A DNA stretch of 64,000 nt from Methanofollis formosanus (GCF_019633745.1 NZ_CP037968.1:372001-436000); one strand, 5' to 3'. Positions 50,614-59,371 are shown, counted from the stretch's first letter. Numbers and translations are program-made. The notes: a model not told the origin generated them from the sequence alone.

Positions 50614-50683
50614 GCCTTCCCAACCCAATCGCCATCACGGGGGTTCCGGGGGCAGAGCCCCCGGCATGAGAGTAAGGGAAGGC
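50614..50683. repeat. Nested hairpin, type 2
   Basis: Outer arms GCCTTCCC and GGGAAGGC enclose an inner CCGGGGG and CCCCCGG hairpin. The same nested structure occurs at 58325-58376. Confidence 0.6.
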
Positions 50684-50919
50684 ATGAGATTAAAGAGTGC
50701 GAAGATGTGGACAGTGCGGGATCAAATAGCCACCCCTGCCGACGGGTGTGGAATGCTGACCTGCTATCCTTTACCAGCGAGCGTTGCCCCCCGGAATCCC
50801 CACAAACAAGAGGTTAGCCAGGGGCGGCGAGGAGTAGTGTGCTCATCCGGTGCTCCGGTGTGGCATTCTCGCCACAACCACCAGAACCTATATCATCTCT
50901 CTTCTGCCTACCACCCACC
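50684..50919. other. Upstream region of the thioredoxin operon
   Basis: About 235 bp without a gene before the ATG at 50920. It includes a second GC-rich inverted segment and probably the promoter; the TATATCATC near 50890 is a candidate TATA element, about 30 bases before the start. Confidence 0.4.
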
Positions 50920-51237
50920 ATGCCACGGCTTGTGCTCATCGACTTCTACTCGGCGTGGTGCGAACCCTGCAGGGAGCAGACGGCAGCGGTGGATGAGGTG
51001 GCCGGACGCCTGGGCGAGGCGGTCGAGGTGCGCAAGGTCGATGTCGCCGAACGCCGGGACCTGGTCTCGGCCTACCGCCTCACGACCGTGCCGACCATCG
51101 TCATCGAGATGGACGGAAAAGTCGTCAAAAGGCTTGAACGACCCGCCGACGCGGAGACGCTCGAAAGTCTTTTAAATTCCCTGACCGATGATCATGAAAC
51201 GCGAGGGAGAGATTATGAGCAGACCAGTGCTGACTGA
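50920..51237 (+). CDS. Thioredoxin-like protein 1
   Basis: A 105-residue thioredoxin with the active site WCEPC (residues about 14-18) and the cis-proline VPTIVIEMDGK. The upstream frame before 50920 reads into unrelated sequence, so the ATG at 50920 is used, preceded by a weak site. The Glu in the CEPC motif differs from the CGPC of common thioredoxin and may change its redox potential. Its end overlaps the next thioredoxin gene by 23 bp. Confidence 0.85.
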   Translation: MPRLVLIDFYSAWCEPCREQTAAVDEVAGRLGEAVEVRKVDVAERRDLVSAYRLTTVPTIVIEMDGKVVKRLERPADAETLESLLNSLTDDHETRGRDYEQTSAD

Positions 51238-51493
51238 CTTTTTTGCGACATGGTGTGGCCCCTGCAAGATGCAGACGCCCATTCTTGAAGAACTCAAGGA
51301 AAAGCTCGGCGAACAGGTCGAGATCAGGAAGGTCGACGTCGACCAGAACATGGAAGCCGCAATGAAGTACGGGATCCGGGTTGTCCCGACGCTGATCATC
51401 GAGAAAGACGGCGAAGTCAAAGAGAAACTGGAAGGTGTGACCAGGGCCGACGCCCTGGAGCAGCTCCTCAAGCCTCTGATCGAGGAAGAATAA
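51215..51493 (+). CDS. Thioredoxin-like protein 2
   Basis: A 92-residue thioredoxin starting at 51215, behind GAGGGAGAG. The active site is WCGPCK (residues 12-17), with VVPTLIIEKDGE carrying the cis-proline. It follows the first thioredoxin in the same operon, overlapping its end. Both are small, without signal peptides, so they act in the cytoplasm. The arrangement suggests an electron-transfer or reduction role, but the partner reductase is not in the window. Confidence 0.9.
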   Translation: MSRPVLTDFFATWCGPCKMQTPILEELKEKLGEQVEIRKVDVDQNMEAAMKYGIRVVPTLIIEKDGEVKEKLEGVTRADALEQLLKPLIEEE

Positions 51494-51540
51494 GGCCGGA
51501 CGGGCCCCTGCAGGTGCAGGCAATTATTTTTTTCTTTTCC

Positions 51541-52170
51541 ATGGACATAGACGCGAGAATTCAGGCTCTTTTGCATGAGCTCAAAGAGCGGTACGGTGCG
51601 ATCTCCTGGTGGGAGGCGCCGCCCGAGGAGGTGCTCATCGGCGCCGTCCTCACCCAGCAGACGCGCTGGGAGCAGGTGGAGCGGGCCATCGCCAACCTGA
51701 AGGAGGCCGGGTGCTGCTCGGTCACGGGGATCGTCAGGGCGGAGCGCGAGACCGTCGAGACGGCGGTGCGGCCGACCGGGTTTTACCGGGTGAAGACCGA
51801 ACGCCTCAAGGCGCTCTGCAGACGGGTGGAGGGACTCGGCGGGATCGAGGCCCTCGCCGCCATGCCGACGGCAAGGGTGCGCGAGGAACTCCTGGCGGTC
51901 CGCGGCGTCGGCGAGGAGACCGCGGACAGCATTCTCTGCTATGCCTTCGGCCGACCGGCCTTTGTGATCGACGCCTACACCAGACGGGTCTGCCGGTGTC
52001 TGGGTGTTACGGTGAGCGACCCCGAACTGCGACGGATCTTTGAGCGGGCGCTACCCGCAGACGGAGAGGCGTACGCACGGGCGCACGCCTGGATCGTCGA
52101 GTATGCAAAGGAGTTCTGCAGGACAGAGAACAGGTGTGAACGATGCCGGATCAGGAATTTGTCAGAATAG
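51541..52170 (+). CDS. Endonuclease III-like DNA glycosylase
   Basis: A 209-residue HhH-GPD protein. TQQTRWEQVERAI, LLAVRGVGEETADSILCYAFGRPAFVIDAYTRRVC (given in the two family parts) and a C-terminal cluster of four cysteines (CRTENRCERCRI and an upstream Cys) for a 4Fe-4S cluster are present. The usual catalytic Lys in GxGxKTA is replaced by Glu, while the catalytic Asp remains, so it is likely a monofunctional glycosylase. It starts at the ATG at 51541, in line with the family. Its end overlaps the aldolase gene by 28 bp. Confidence 0.85.
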   Translation: MDIDARIQALLHELKERYGAISWWEAPPEEVLIGAVLTQQTRWEQVERAIANLKEAGCCSVTGIVRAERETVETAVRPTGFYRVKTERLKALCRRVEGLGGIEALAAMPTARVREELLAVRGVGEETADSILCYAFGRPAFVIDAYTRRVCRCLGVTVSDPELRRIFERALPADGEAYARAHAWIVEYAKEFCRTENRCERCRIRNLSE

Positions 52171-52688
52171 GAAAGAGGCTCTTCTCTGAGGGGCTTGTCG
52201 GAGGAAATTTCGGGAACATCAGCCTGCGGACCGCGGAAGGGTTCTATATCACGCGGACCGGGGCGTACCTCGACGTGCCGGGCGCGCCCGTCCTGGTCCC
52301 GTTCGACGGTCCGGCACCCGCCGGGGCGTCCAGCGAGTACCGGGTCCACCAGGCGATCTACCGGCGGATCGAGCACCGGGCGATCGTCCATGCCCACCCG
52401 GCCCACGCGGTCGCGGCCTCGGTCGTCCTCTCTACAATTGTACCGGTGGACAGCGAGGGCGAGATGCTCTGCCCTGAGATCCCGGTCGTCGGCGGAGCGC
52501 CGGGGACGGAAGAACTCGCGGAGAACGTGGCGGAGGCCCTGGAGAAAAGACCGCTTGTCATCGCCAGGGGCCACGGCACCTTTGCGGCCGCCGCCGACCT
52601 CGACCGGGCCTACCTCCTCACCTCGCTTGCCGAGCACTCGTGCCGGGTGCTCGCCTACTCGGGTTTCTTCGGCGGCTGCAACCGCTGA
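52143..52688 (+). CDS. Class II aldolase (FucA-like)
   Basis: A 181-residue class II aldolase. GGNFGNISLR, ITRTGAYL, the catalytic-type Glu in SSEYRVHQAIYRR, metal ligands in VHAHPAHA and the late GHGTFAAA are the family features. The archaeal fuculose-phosphate aldolase relative supplies lactaldehyde for coenzyme F420 in some methanogens, so that is a likely but unproven role. The start overlaps the glycosylase by 28 bp, and its end overlaps the converging AglJ gene by 34 bp. Confidence 0.85.
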   Translation: MPDQEFVRIGKRLFSEGLVGGNFGNISLRTAEGFYITRTGAYLDVPGAPVLVPFDGPAPAGASSEYRVHQAIYRRIEHRAIVHAHPAHAVAASVVLSTIVPVDSEGEMLCPEIPVVGGAPGTEELAENVAEALEKRPLVIARGHGTFAAAADLDRAYLLTSLAEHSCRVLAYSGFFGGCNR

Positions 52689-53578
52689 ATCTCCCTCATC
52701 ACCTCGCGGTGGAAGGAGAGGAGCATGTCGCTGATCACCCCGAACATGAAGATCTCGAAGCCGACCACGATGAGGAGGACGGTGAGCACGGTCAGCGGGA
52801 GGTGCTCGATACCGTTGAGCCACTCGAAGAGGACGTACAGGGCGAGCACCCCGCCGACCGTCGAGATCCCGATGCCGATCAGCCCGAAGTAGAAGAGCGG
52901 GTTGTTCACTTTTGCAAGCCGGTAGATGGCCGAGGTGATCCTGAACCCGTCCTGCAGGGGGTTGAGTTTGGTGGGCGTGCCCGGCCGCGGAAGATATCTG
53001 ACCGGGACAACCGCGACCCGGTGGTCGCACTTGACCGACTGGACGGCCATCTCGGTCTCGATCTCAAAGCCCGCCTCCTGGAGGTTCATCTCCCGCAGCG
53101 ATGGAAGCGTGAAGGCCCGGTAGCCGGAGAGGATGTCGTGGAGGTCGTGGCCGTGGGCGATTTTGAAGAAGAAGTTGATGACCTTGTTGCCAAAGAGGTT
53201 CAGACCGGTGAAGGCACCTGAATCAGGGTAGGCCAGGCGGTCCCCGATCACATGGTCGTAGCCCGTGAAGAGGGGTTCAAGCATTTTTTCCGCGTCTTCG
53301 GGCCGATAGGTCCCGTCGCCGTCGAGCATCAGGGCATAGGGGAGATCGATGAGGTCGGCGGCCTCGATGACCGCATTGCCCTTGCCTTTCCCGGTCTGGA
53401 CATGGACGGCGGCGCCGGCCTCTCTGGCCAGGTCCTGCGTGCCGTCGGTGCTGTTGCCGTCCATGACCATGACGTGGGGGTAGCCCAGGGAATGAAAGGC
53501 GTGGATCAGTCCTGCAATAGTGGGGGCTTCGTTCAGTGTCGGAATCAGGATGCACACCTGGTCTCTCTCGATCTCCAT
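52655..53578 (-). CDS. AglJ-like family 2 glycosyltransferase
   Basis: A 307-residue enzyme with an N-terminal GT-A domain (ILIPTLNEAPTIAGLIHAF, MDGNSTDGT, MLDGDGTYRPED with the DxD metal site, FNSYRAF-like GYRAFT) and two C-terminal membrane helices (FYFGLIGIGISTVGGVL, LTVLTVLLIVVGFEI). AglJ adds the first sugar to dolichyl phosphate for N-glycosylation of surface proteins. The 3' end overlaps the aldolase gene in a convergent arrangement. The start, ATG at 53578, has weak ribosome signals and a near-leaderless transcript is possible. Confidence 0.85.
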   Translation of the reverse strand: MEIERDQVCILIPTLNEAPTIAGLIHAFHSLGYPHVMVMDGNSTDGTQDLAREAGAAVHVQTGKGKGNAVIEAADLIDLPYALMLDGDGTYRPEDAEKMLEPLFTGYDHVIGDRLAYPDSGAFTGLNLFGNKVINFFFKIAHGHDLHDILSGYRAFTLPSLREMNLQEAGFEIETEMAVQSVKCDHRVAVVPVRYLPRPGTPTKLNPLQDGFRITSAIYRLAKVNNPLFYFGLIGIGISTVGGVLALYVLFEWLNGIEHLPLTVLTVLLIVVGFEIFMFGVISDMLLSFHREVMREIQRLQPPKKPE

Positions 53579-53616
53579 TGAAATACTATTAAAAAGCCAT
53601 AATCATAAGTGCTTCC

Positions 53617-54207
53617 ATGCATGTGGCGAAGAAGGGGTTGCGGGCCCTGGGGATCGCCGAGAGTTTCAGGGGGCGGGAGCGCTCCACGCTGGCCGGCGTG
53701 GTGATGCGCAGAGACGGGATCATCGACGGATTCGGGTTCGGCGAGGTGGCGGTCGGCGGCATGGACGCCACCGATGCGGTCATCGCGCTCTTCAAGGGCT
53801 TCGAGAGGGAAGACGTCAACCTCATCATGCTGAGCGGGTGCGTCATCGCCTGGTACAATATCATCGATCCCGACAAGGTCTGGCAGGAGACCGGCGTGCC
53901 GGTCGTCGTCGTCACCTACGAGGATTCAGAAGGGCTCGAAGAGGAGATCCGCGCGCATTTTCCCGGTGACGAGAGACGCCTGAAGGCGTACCACCGTCTG
54001 GGAGCGCGCACCGCACGCCTCCTCCGCACCGGCCACACCGTCTACCTGCGGGCGGCGGGGATCGACGTGCATGAAGCCGGGACGCTGGTCGACGCCTTCA
54101 CGCTGGAGGGAAAGATCCCCGAACCCCTCAGGACCGCCAGACTCGCCGCACGCGCGGCTATGCGATACGGATGTCGGGAAAATTTTGTTCTGGAGAAATC
54201 CTCGTGA
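53617..54207 (+). CDS. DUF99 family protein
   Basis: A 196-residue protein of the archaeal DUF99 family. KKGLRALGIAESFRGRERSTLAGVVMRRD is the conserved start, NLIMLSGCVIAWYN the core with a conserved Cys, and VVTYEDSEGLEE and LRAAGI follow. It resembles an endonuclease V-like fold, though activity is not known. It is divergent from the AglJ gene (38 bp between), so they may share a promoter region. The final residues, NFVLEKSS, are polar. Confidence 0.85.
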   Translation: MHVAKKGLRALGIAESFRGRERSTLAGVVMRRDGIIDGFGFGEVAVGGMDATDAVIALFKGFEREDVNLIMLSGCVIAWYNIIDPDKVWQETGVPVVVVTYEDSEGLEEEIRAHFPGDERRLKAYHRLGARTARLLRTGHTVYLRAAGIDVHEAGTLVDAFTLEGKIPEPLRTARLAARAAMRYGCRENFVLEKSS

Positions 54208-54209
54208 TG

Positions 54210-55474
54210 GTTCTTCGACGGGGAACGGCGTGATCCCGCTGAGAAGGGATCGTCCCTCTCCTGTCCCAGATCTATCTCCGGGGTCATGAAGACAGGACGG
54301 CGTGGTGATCAAAACGTTCCGTCCCTGATCATCGAATTTTCCCTGTCCTTTCGCGCGAGGAGAGAGGGGACGGCGATGAAGTGAGGTTCTTCCGCTAAAA
54401 AATGATCAGCCCTCTTCTGTCCGGGTTTTATCCTCGGGGTCACGGGTACGGGAAAGGTATGGTGATCAGACCGTGCCGTCCCCCGTCACCGAACTTGTTC
54501 TGCCGTCTCGCGAAAAGATAAGACGGGGGGCGGCACCACGCGTGATCCTGTTGAATGATGATCGCCTCTTACCGTCCCACCCCAATCTTCGGGGTCATGA
54601 AAACAGAAAGGCGTCATGATCCAAACATGCCGTCCCCTCGTCATCGATCTGTTCTGCCGTTTCGCGAAAGGATAGGACAGGGGACGGCACCACGCGTGAT
54701 CCCGCTGAAAAACGATCGGCACTCTCATGTCTGTGTTCTATCTTCGGGGTCATGACAACGGGACGGGTGTGGTGATCCGAATGTGCCGCCCTCTATCGCA
54801 CGATCTGTTCTGCCGTCTCGCGAGAAGATAGGGCGGGGGCGGCGAGGATTGGTGTGCTCCCGCTGAGAAACGATCGCCCTCTCCCATCAAGGTTCTATCC
54901 TCGAGGTCATGAAAACGAGACGGCGTGATGATCGACTGAGCCGTCCCTGATCACTGAATTTTTCTGTTCTTTCGCGAGAAGATAATCGGGGGTCGGCATG
55001 GTGTGTGATCCCGCTGGAAAGAGATCATCACCTCCCGTCCGAGATCTATCTCCGGTGTCACGACGATGGGGGCGGTGTGATGATCCAAACATGCCGTTCC
55101 CCCATCACCGAATCTTTCCCGCCGTCTCGCGTGAGGATAGTCGGGGGACGGCGATGAAGTGAGGTATTTCCGCTAAAAAATGATCGGCCCTCCCCCGTCC
55201 GGGTTCTATCCTCGGGGTCGCGACGAAGGGGGGGCGGTGTGGTGATCATGTGCCGCCCCCCGTGAACGCGTCTGTTCTGCCGTCTCGCGAGAGGATAGGA
55301 CGGGGGCGGCACGGGGTAGGGTGATCCCGCTGAGGAGCGATCGGCCCTCTCCCGTCCCGGTTCTATCTTTGGGATCATGAAAACGGGACGGTGTGATAAT
55401 TCAACGTTCCGCCTCCCCATCACCGTGTCTGTTCCGCCTTCTCGCGCCAAGAAAGGTGGGCCGGCAATGAGGCG
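54210..55474. repeat. Repeat cluster 2: eight units of about 155 bp
   Basis: The same unit as cluster 1 recurs with the landmark TCTATC-TTCGGGGTCATG at about 54269, 54424, 54582, 54738, 54893, 55045, 55200 and 55360. Spacing is 152-160 bp. Each holds the CCGTCTCGCGA core and the GGGGGACGGC arm, and GATCCCGCTGA precedes GATCGGCCC. It fills the whole gap between DUF99 and the pilin-like gene, which converge. Confidence 0.9.
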
Positions 55475-55530
55475 GCGGTGAGACGTTCGCTTCCGGCCAT
55501 CTTCTCTCGAATAAGAACATTCAAGAATTT

Positions 55531-56127
55531 TTACACCGCCGCGATATCATAACTGTCGGCAGAGATGAGGCGTTCCTCTGACTTCGAGTAGATCTCCACC
55601 CGCACCGTGTCGCCGGGCCTGAAGGTGCCGTCGGTGAAGTCGACGGTGATCCGGCCGTTCGGGTCCCACATTTCCCGGCCGTTAATCGTCTGGATGCCGT
55701 AATGGTGCGAGGGAATGAAAGTATAACCGTACAGGGTCGATAGTCTGGTGGCGACCGGTTCGCCGTTCCGATAAAATTGTGCCCAGAGGTCGTCTGTTCG
55801 GTATGGTTTTTTCCGGTCAGGTTCCTTCTGTTCCTGCCCACATATTTTTCTCAGGTGATACATCCCGTCGATCACCGGTTGAGGCGGGGTGGTGTTGTAC
55901 CAGAGGGTGACCCTGCTGGCAAACTTGTATTCCCCCTCTTTATTGACATGAGTGACCTTCTCGATCTCGAAGATGCAGGGCTCCTCCTCAGGGAAAATAT
56001 CCAGAGAGAACAGAATAAACATCAAGAAGGCTGCGATGGCAGCGGCAAGGATTATTACCAGTGCTACGAGAAGAATGGAGCCGATCAGATCGGATCCCCC
56101 TTGCTCATCTTTGCATAGACGAGCCAT
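55531..56127 (-). CDS. Type IV pilin-like protein
   Basis: A 198-residue protein. The N-terminus, KDEQGGSDLIGSILLVALVIILAAAIAAF, is a class III signal followed by one hydrophobic helix, as in archaeal type IV pilins (GSDLIGSILL being the cleavage region). The rest is polar, with CGQEQ and several acidic patches, and repeats of beta strands at the end (RITVDFTDGTFRPGDTV). It would be processed by a prepilin peptidase and assembled or anchored at the surface. A single gene here, without secretion genes. Confidence 0.8.
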   Translation of the reverse strand: MARLCKDEQGGSDLIGSILLVALVIILAAAIAAFLMFILFSLDIFPEEEPCIFEIEKVTHVNKEGEYKFASRVTLWYNTTPPQPVIDGMYHLRKICGQEQKEPDRKKPYRTDDLWAQFYRNGEPVATRLSTLYGYTFIPSHHYGIQTINGREMWDPNGRITVDFTDGTFRPGDTVRVEIYSKSEERLISADSYDIAAV

Positions 56128-56310
56128 CAGGCAGGAATCACACAGACTCTATATATATGTTCTCTCGCCAGCCACAGGTGGACACTCAACAGAATCAGAT
56201 GACAGGATCTCTGCCTGCCCGGGCGTGAGCGCAAAAAATATATATTAACTCTGATATGACCCCCTGACATTCAGACCATCGATGGTGCTGAGTCTTCCGG
56301 GGGGACGAAA

Positions 56311-57450
56311 TTGACAGGAAGGGTTCTGATTGTACTGCTCCTGCTCTCGCTAGGCGGGGGTGCGGGTGCTCAGGAGTTGCGGGGCGAGATGGCATGGGAG
56401 GAGACGTTCGGGAGCAAAGTCCTGACCGCGTCCATATCTCCGGACGGTTCATACGCGGCCTTCGGGACCGAAGATAAGGGGGCGATCTACCTCTTCAAGA
56501 AGGACGGCACCCTCCTCTGGGAACATATGACCGGGTGTCCGGTCTTTGGTTCGGCGATCTCGGAGAACGCGGACTATGTCGTCCAGGGTGCCGAGAAGGT
56601 GCGGGTCTTCACGAGAGAGGGAGACCTCGACTGGGAGTGGGACTCGGGATTTTTTGCCTATTCGGTCGCGATCAGCCCTGACGGCACTTACATCGTCGTC
56701 GGGAGCGACAACAAAAAGGTCTACCTGCTGGAGAGAGGGAAAGGAGAGAAATGGAAGAAAGAGACCGTTGACGATGTGCTTTCGGTCTCGATATCCGGAG
56801 ACGGTGAGTATATTGCCGCATGCGCAGGGAACAACGTCTATCTCTTCGCCAGAAACGGCACCCTCCTCTGGGAGCAACCGACCGGCAAAGGAGTCACGGC
56901 GGTGGCGATCTCGCCCGACGGCAGATTGGTGGCCGCCGGGTCGCAGGACTACCGGGTCCATCTGTACGACCGGGCCAGCGGCGAAATCAGGTGGCGGCAT
57001 ACGACCGAGAACCGGATCCACGGCGTCTCGGTCGCAGACGACGGGACGGTCGCGGCCGGGTCGCAGGACCGGCGGGTCTACCTCTTCTCCGAGGACGGCG
57101 ATGTGCTCTGGGATGAGGCGATGCCCGCGACGGTCAGCGGAGTCGCTCTTTCAGGAGACGGATCGGTGCTCGCCGCCTCGACCGGCAGCGGCGACCATAG
57201 CGGGTTCCTGTATACTCTTGGGATCCCGGCCGCTGCAGAGCCCGCACCGACCGCAGTCATCAGGACGATCACCACGACCGAACCTCCTCTGCCAGCGGCG
57301 GCCGAAGAACCGGAAAGCAAACTGGTGCCGGCTGCAGAGCTTGAAGAAATAAAAGAAGGCCTTCCTTTCCCGGCCCTCGTGGCCGGGGGGGGAGTCCTGG
57401 TTGCGGTCGGCGCGGTGCTGCTTCTGCTTGGCAGGAGAAAGAGGGAGTAA
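56311..57450 (+). CDS. Secreted beta-propeller protein with C-terminal anchor
   Basis: A 379-residue protein. It begins with TTG behind GGGGGGAC; an ATG at 56282 is out of frame. A signal peptide (VLIVLLLLSLGGGAGAQE) is followed by about six WD40/PQQ-like blades (for example SISPDGSYAAFGTEDKGAI, SVAISPDGTYIVVGSDNKK, AVAISPDGRLVAAGSQDYR), a threonine/proline linker, and one membrane helix (LVAGGGVLVAVGAVLLLLG) with a basic end. It probably sits on the outside of the cell and binds a partner. The ligand is unknown. Confidence 0.8.
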   Translation: MTGRVLIVLLLLSLGGGAGAQELRGEMAWEETFGSKVLTASISPDGSYAAFGTEDKGAIYLFKKDGTLLWEHMTGCPVFGSAISENADYVVQGAEKVRVFTREGDLDWEWDSGFFAYSVAISPDGTYIVVGSDNKKVYLLERGKGEKWKKETVDDVLSVSISGDGEYIAACAGNNVYLFARNGTLLWEQPTGKGVTAVAISPDGRLVAAGSQDYRVHLYDRASGEIRWRHTTENRIHGVSVADDGTVAAGSQDRRVYLFSEDGDVLWDEAMPATVSGVALSGDGSVLAASTGSGDHSGFLYTLGIPAAAEPAPTAVIRTITTTEPPLPAAAEEPESKLVPAAELEEIKEGLPFPALVAGGGVLVAVGAVLLLLGRRKRE

Positions 57451-57461
57451 ATCCTCCCTCT

Positions 57462-57806
57462 TCACTCACTGCTCATTTCAGCGATTGCGAGTTCGTACAT
57501 CCAGTCCATAAGAAGCGGACATTGTTCGACATTGCAGTCGAGCTCGCAGGCGATGCAGGGGATCAGTTCGTCCCCCGCAAGGAGCAGCGAGGGATTGGCC
57601 GCCTGCTGCTTGGCCTTGAGACGATAGGTCTTGATCCCTTCTTCCCTGAACTCGAGCCGGTCGATGAGGCCGGCATCGGCAAGCCTGCGCACGACCCTCG
57701 AGCACTTGCGGCTGTCGATGTTGAGGAGTTTCCAGAGTTCGCTCTGAAGCACTCCGTCAGGCCTGGACTGGATGACCTTCAGCGCTTCTTCTTCGATAGA
57801 CGGCAT
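57462..57806 (-). CDS. Winged-helix regulator with cysteine cluster
   Basis: A 114-residue regulator. The first 65 residues form a winged helix (VLQSELWKLLNIDSRKCSRVVRRL, DAGLIDRLEFREEGIKTY). The C-terminal part has CIACELDCNVEQCPLL, four cysteines that could bind a metal or an iron-sulfur cluster, suggesting a redox sensor. It follows the LSm gene by six bases and is likely co-transcribed with it. Confidence 0.78.
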   Translation of the reverse strand: MPSIEEEALKVIQSRPDGVLQSELWKLLNIDSRKCSRVVRRLADAGLIDRLEFREEGIKTYRLKAKQQAANPSLLLAGDELIPCIACELDCNVEQCPLLMDWMYELAIAEMSSE

Positions 57807-57812
57807 GGCCCA

Positions 57813-58049
57813 TCAGACGAGAGGTGAGATCGTCAGGATGTTGTTCCCTCTGATGACGACCGTGCCGAGGGTGCGCCCCCGCTGGTCGCCGGTGTACTCG
57901 ATCGTCTCATCCATGTGCAGGTTCATGTGTTCGTCGACCGCGACGAGCCTGCCCTGAAGTTTCTTCCCTTCGTCCTTGATTTCAACGACGATTTTAGAAT
58001 CGACAAGCGAAAAAACCTTCTTGACCGGCAGAACGATACTGTTGACCAT
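57813..58049 (-). CDS. LSm-like RNA-binding protein
   Basis: A 78-residue Sm-like protein. Sm1 motif: VVEIKDEGKKLQGRLVAVDEHMNLHMDET; Sm2: LGTVVIRGNNILTIS, with the conserved RG. Archaeal LSm proteins form heptameric rings that bind uridine-rich RNA. It starts at the ATG at 58049 with an AT-rich segment about 30 bases upstream as the promoter, implying a very short or no leader. It precedes the winged-helix regulator. Confidence 0.9.
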   Translation of the reverse strand: MVNSIVLPVKKVFSLVDSKIVVEIKDEGKKLQGRLVAVDEHMNLHMDETIEYTGDQRGRTLGTVVIRGNNILTISPLV

Positions 58050-58069
58050 CTGAGGTTATGTGGAGGTGG

Positions 58070-58085
58070 AAAGTATTTAATTTAT
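58070..58085 (-). promoter_or_regulatory. TATA region of the LSm operon
   Basis: CATAAATTAAATAC on the minus strand, about 25-35 bases before the LSm start, would give a leaderless or nearly leaderless message. Confidence 0.5.
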
Positions 58086-58242
58086 GGGTGGGAGAGGGCG
58101 GAGCGGGAAGTCGCCGGCCGACAGGCGCGGCGATGACGCGGCACAATCGACGGTTGTGCCCGGGAGGCGCATCTCCATGGGGCCGTGAAGCGGCGGCGCC
58201 CTTTGGAATTCTTTTTCGCCGCGGGTACAATGGTTCTGCTGG

Positions 58243-58298
58243 ATCGGGCATGACGCGAACGCATGTCTCAGACATAACGTACCAAAACTTTTTTCCAG
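58243..58298 (+). repeat. dispersed short repeat, copy 4
   Basis: GGGCATGACGCGAACGCATGTCTCAGACATAACG, followed by AAAACTTTTTTCC, is the best match to copy 2 (3992). It lies inside the intergenic stretch 58086-58549, which also contains hairpin repeats and no gene. Confidence 0.6.
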
Positions 58299-58324
58299 TT
58301 TCTTCCTCTGAACGATCACCCACT

Positions 58325-58482
58325 GCCTTCCCGGGGGTCCGGAGACAGGGCCCCCGGCGTGAGGGTGTGGGAAGGCGTGATGATCGGATGTGCCGCCCCC
58401 AATCGCAGAGTCTTACCCGTCTTCTGACGCCGGGGGGGTTGCATCCCCCGGAACCCCCCACGACGACGATAGGCGGGGGCGG
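58325..58482. repeat. Nested hairpins, pair at 58.3 kb
   Basis: 58325-58376 has outer arms GCCTTCCC/GGGAAGGC with an inner CCGGGGG/CCCCCGG hairpin; 58392-58482 has GCCGCCCCC/GGGGGCGGC around an inner CCGGGGG/CCCCCGG hairpin. These are the two structures seen at 50614 and 50469, in the opposite order. No gene lies from 58086 to 58549. Confidence 0.6.
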
Positions 58483-58549
58483 CGAGGGAACACGATCCCC
58501 ACCGATTCTCCAGAGCGGAAAAAATGTGTTCTGATCCGGGGCAGAACCC

Positions 58550-59371
58550 TCACGACCAGAGCGGCGGCCGGGAGTGTGCCCGCACCCGCTCGTAGGCCGG
58601 GTCGTCGTAGAGGTCGGCCGGGCCGATGAGCATCAGGTCGCGGACCGAGAACCCAAGGCAGGCGGTCTTGGGGCGGGTCGGAGCGAGGTCGCAGAGGCTG
58701 ACCGGCATCAGCCCTGAACGAGGTGCCGCGGCGACGCCGAGGGCCGTCACGACGTCGGGAAGGCCCGGGCCCGCCCTGAGGAGGAGGGCCGGGTCGGTAC
58801 CGGCCCCAGCGGTAGCGGCCGTCTCCCTGTCCTTTCGCCTGACCTCACGCACCCTCCCGCCATCTTCCAGATGGGCGAGGAGGGTGTAGGTCTCTTCAGG
58901 GGAGCGGAAGGCCGCGCCGCCTTCGCAGACAAACTCGAACCCGATACGCATCAGGGAGTCGCCGACCAGGCCGGGAGAGGTGAAGGGGTCGGCATAGAGT
59001 CCGGCAAGGACATGGTCCCATGCCCCGGCCCCTGCGCCGGCGGTGAGGAAGACCAGCACCTCGGCCCCGGCCTCCTCCTCGAGGGGCAGAGTGACCGTCT
59101 CGGTATCGCCGGGCCCGATGAGCCCGGTCTCTTCGGCGGTCTCCCGGCATGCGGAGAGCACGCCGCCAAAGAGGGCGCCGACCTCCGCGCCGTCAGAGTG
59201 GGTGACCACACAGGCGATCTTCCCGCCGGCCCGCGTCACGAACGAGTCGGCGATCACCCCGCCGTGCTCGGCCCTGAGCGCTTTCGCCGCCCGTTCGACG
59301 ACCAGGGGGTGGGCCCGCATCCCGGCCGGGTATCCGCCGAGGTCGGCGGTGAGGACCGTAACCTTGTTCAT
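58550..59371 (-). CDS. Divergent FBP aldolase/phosphatase-like protein
   Basis: A 273-residue protein that begins VTVLTADLGGYPAGMRAHP, a form of the archaeal FBP aldolase/phosphatase (class V FBPase) start, and keeps AVVTHSDGAEVGALF-like and VGDSLMRIGFEFVCEG segments. The full enzyme has about 365 residues with several metal-binding Asp residues (DDLxLIMTH and others); several of these are altered or lost here, so catalysis is doubtful. Its ATG overlaps the stop of the classical FBPase by 4 bp, so they are co-translated. It might be a regulator or an inactive paralogue. Confidence 0.6.
   Translation of the reverse strand: MNKVTVLTADLGGYPAGMRAHPLVVERAAKALRAEHGGVIADSFVTRAGGKIACVVTHSDGAEVGALFGGVLSACRETAEETGLIGPGDTETVTLPLEEEAGAEVLVFLTAGAGAGAWDHVLAGLYADPFTSPGLVGDSLMRIGFEFVCEGGAAFRSPEETYTLLAHLEDGGRVREVRRKDRETAATAGAGTDPALLLRAGPGLPDVVTALGVAAAPRSGLMPVSLCDLAPTRPKTACLGFSVRDLMLIGPADLYDDPAYERVRAHSRPPLWS

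Noticed and set aside
49897-55474. Possible CRISPR array
   Set aside because: The repeated units are 140-160 bp long with no constant 23-40 bp repeat separated by unique spacers, and no cas genes are near.
58086-58549. A 158-codon plus-strand frame (58058-58534) as a gene
   Set aside because: It crosses hairpin repeats and dispersed-repeat copy 4, and reads as low-complexity Arg, Gly and Pro without a family match.
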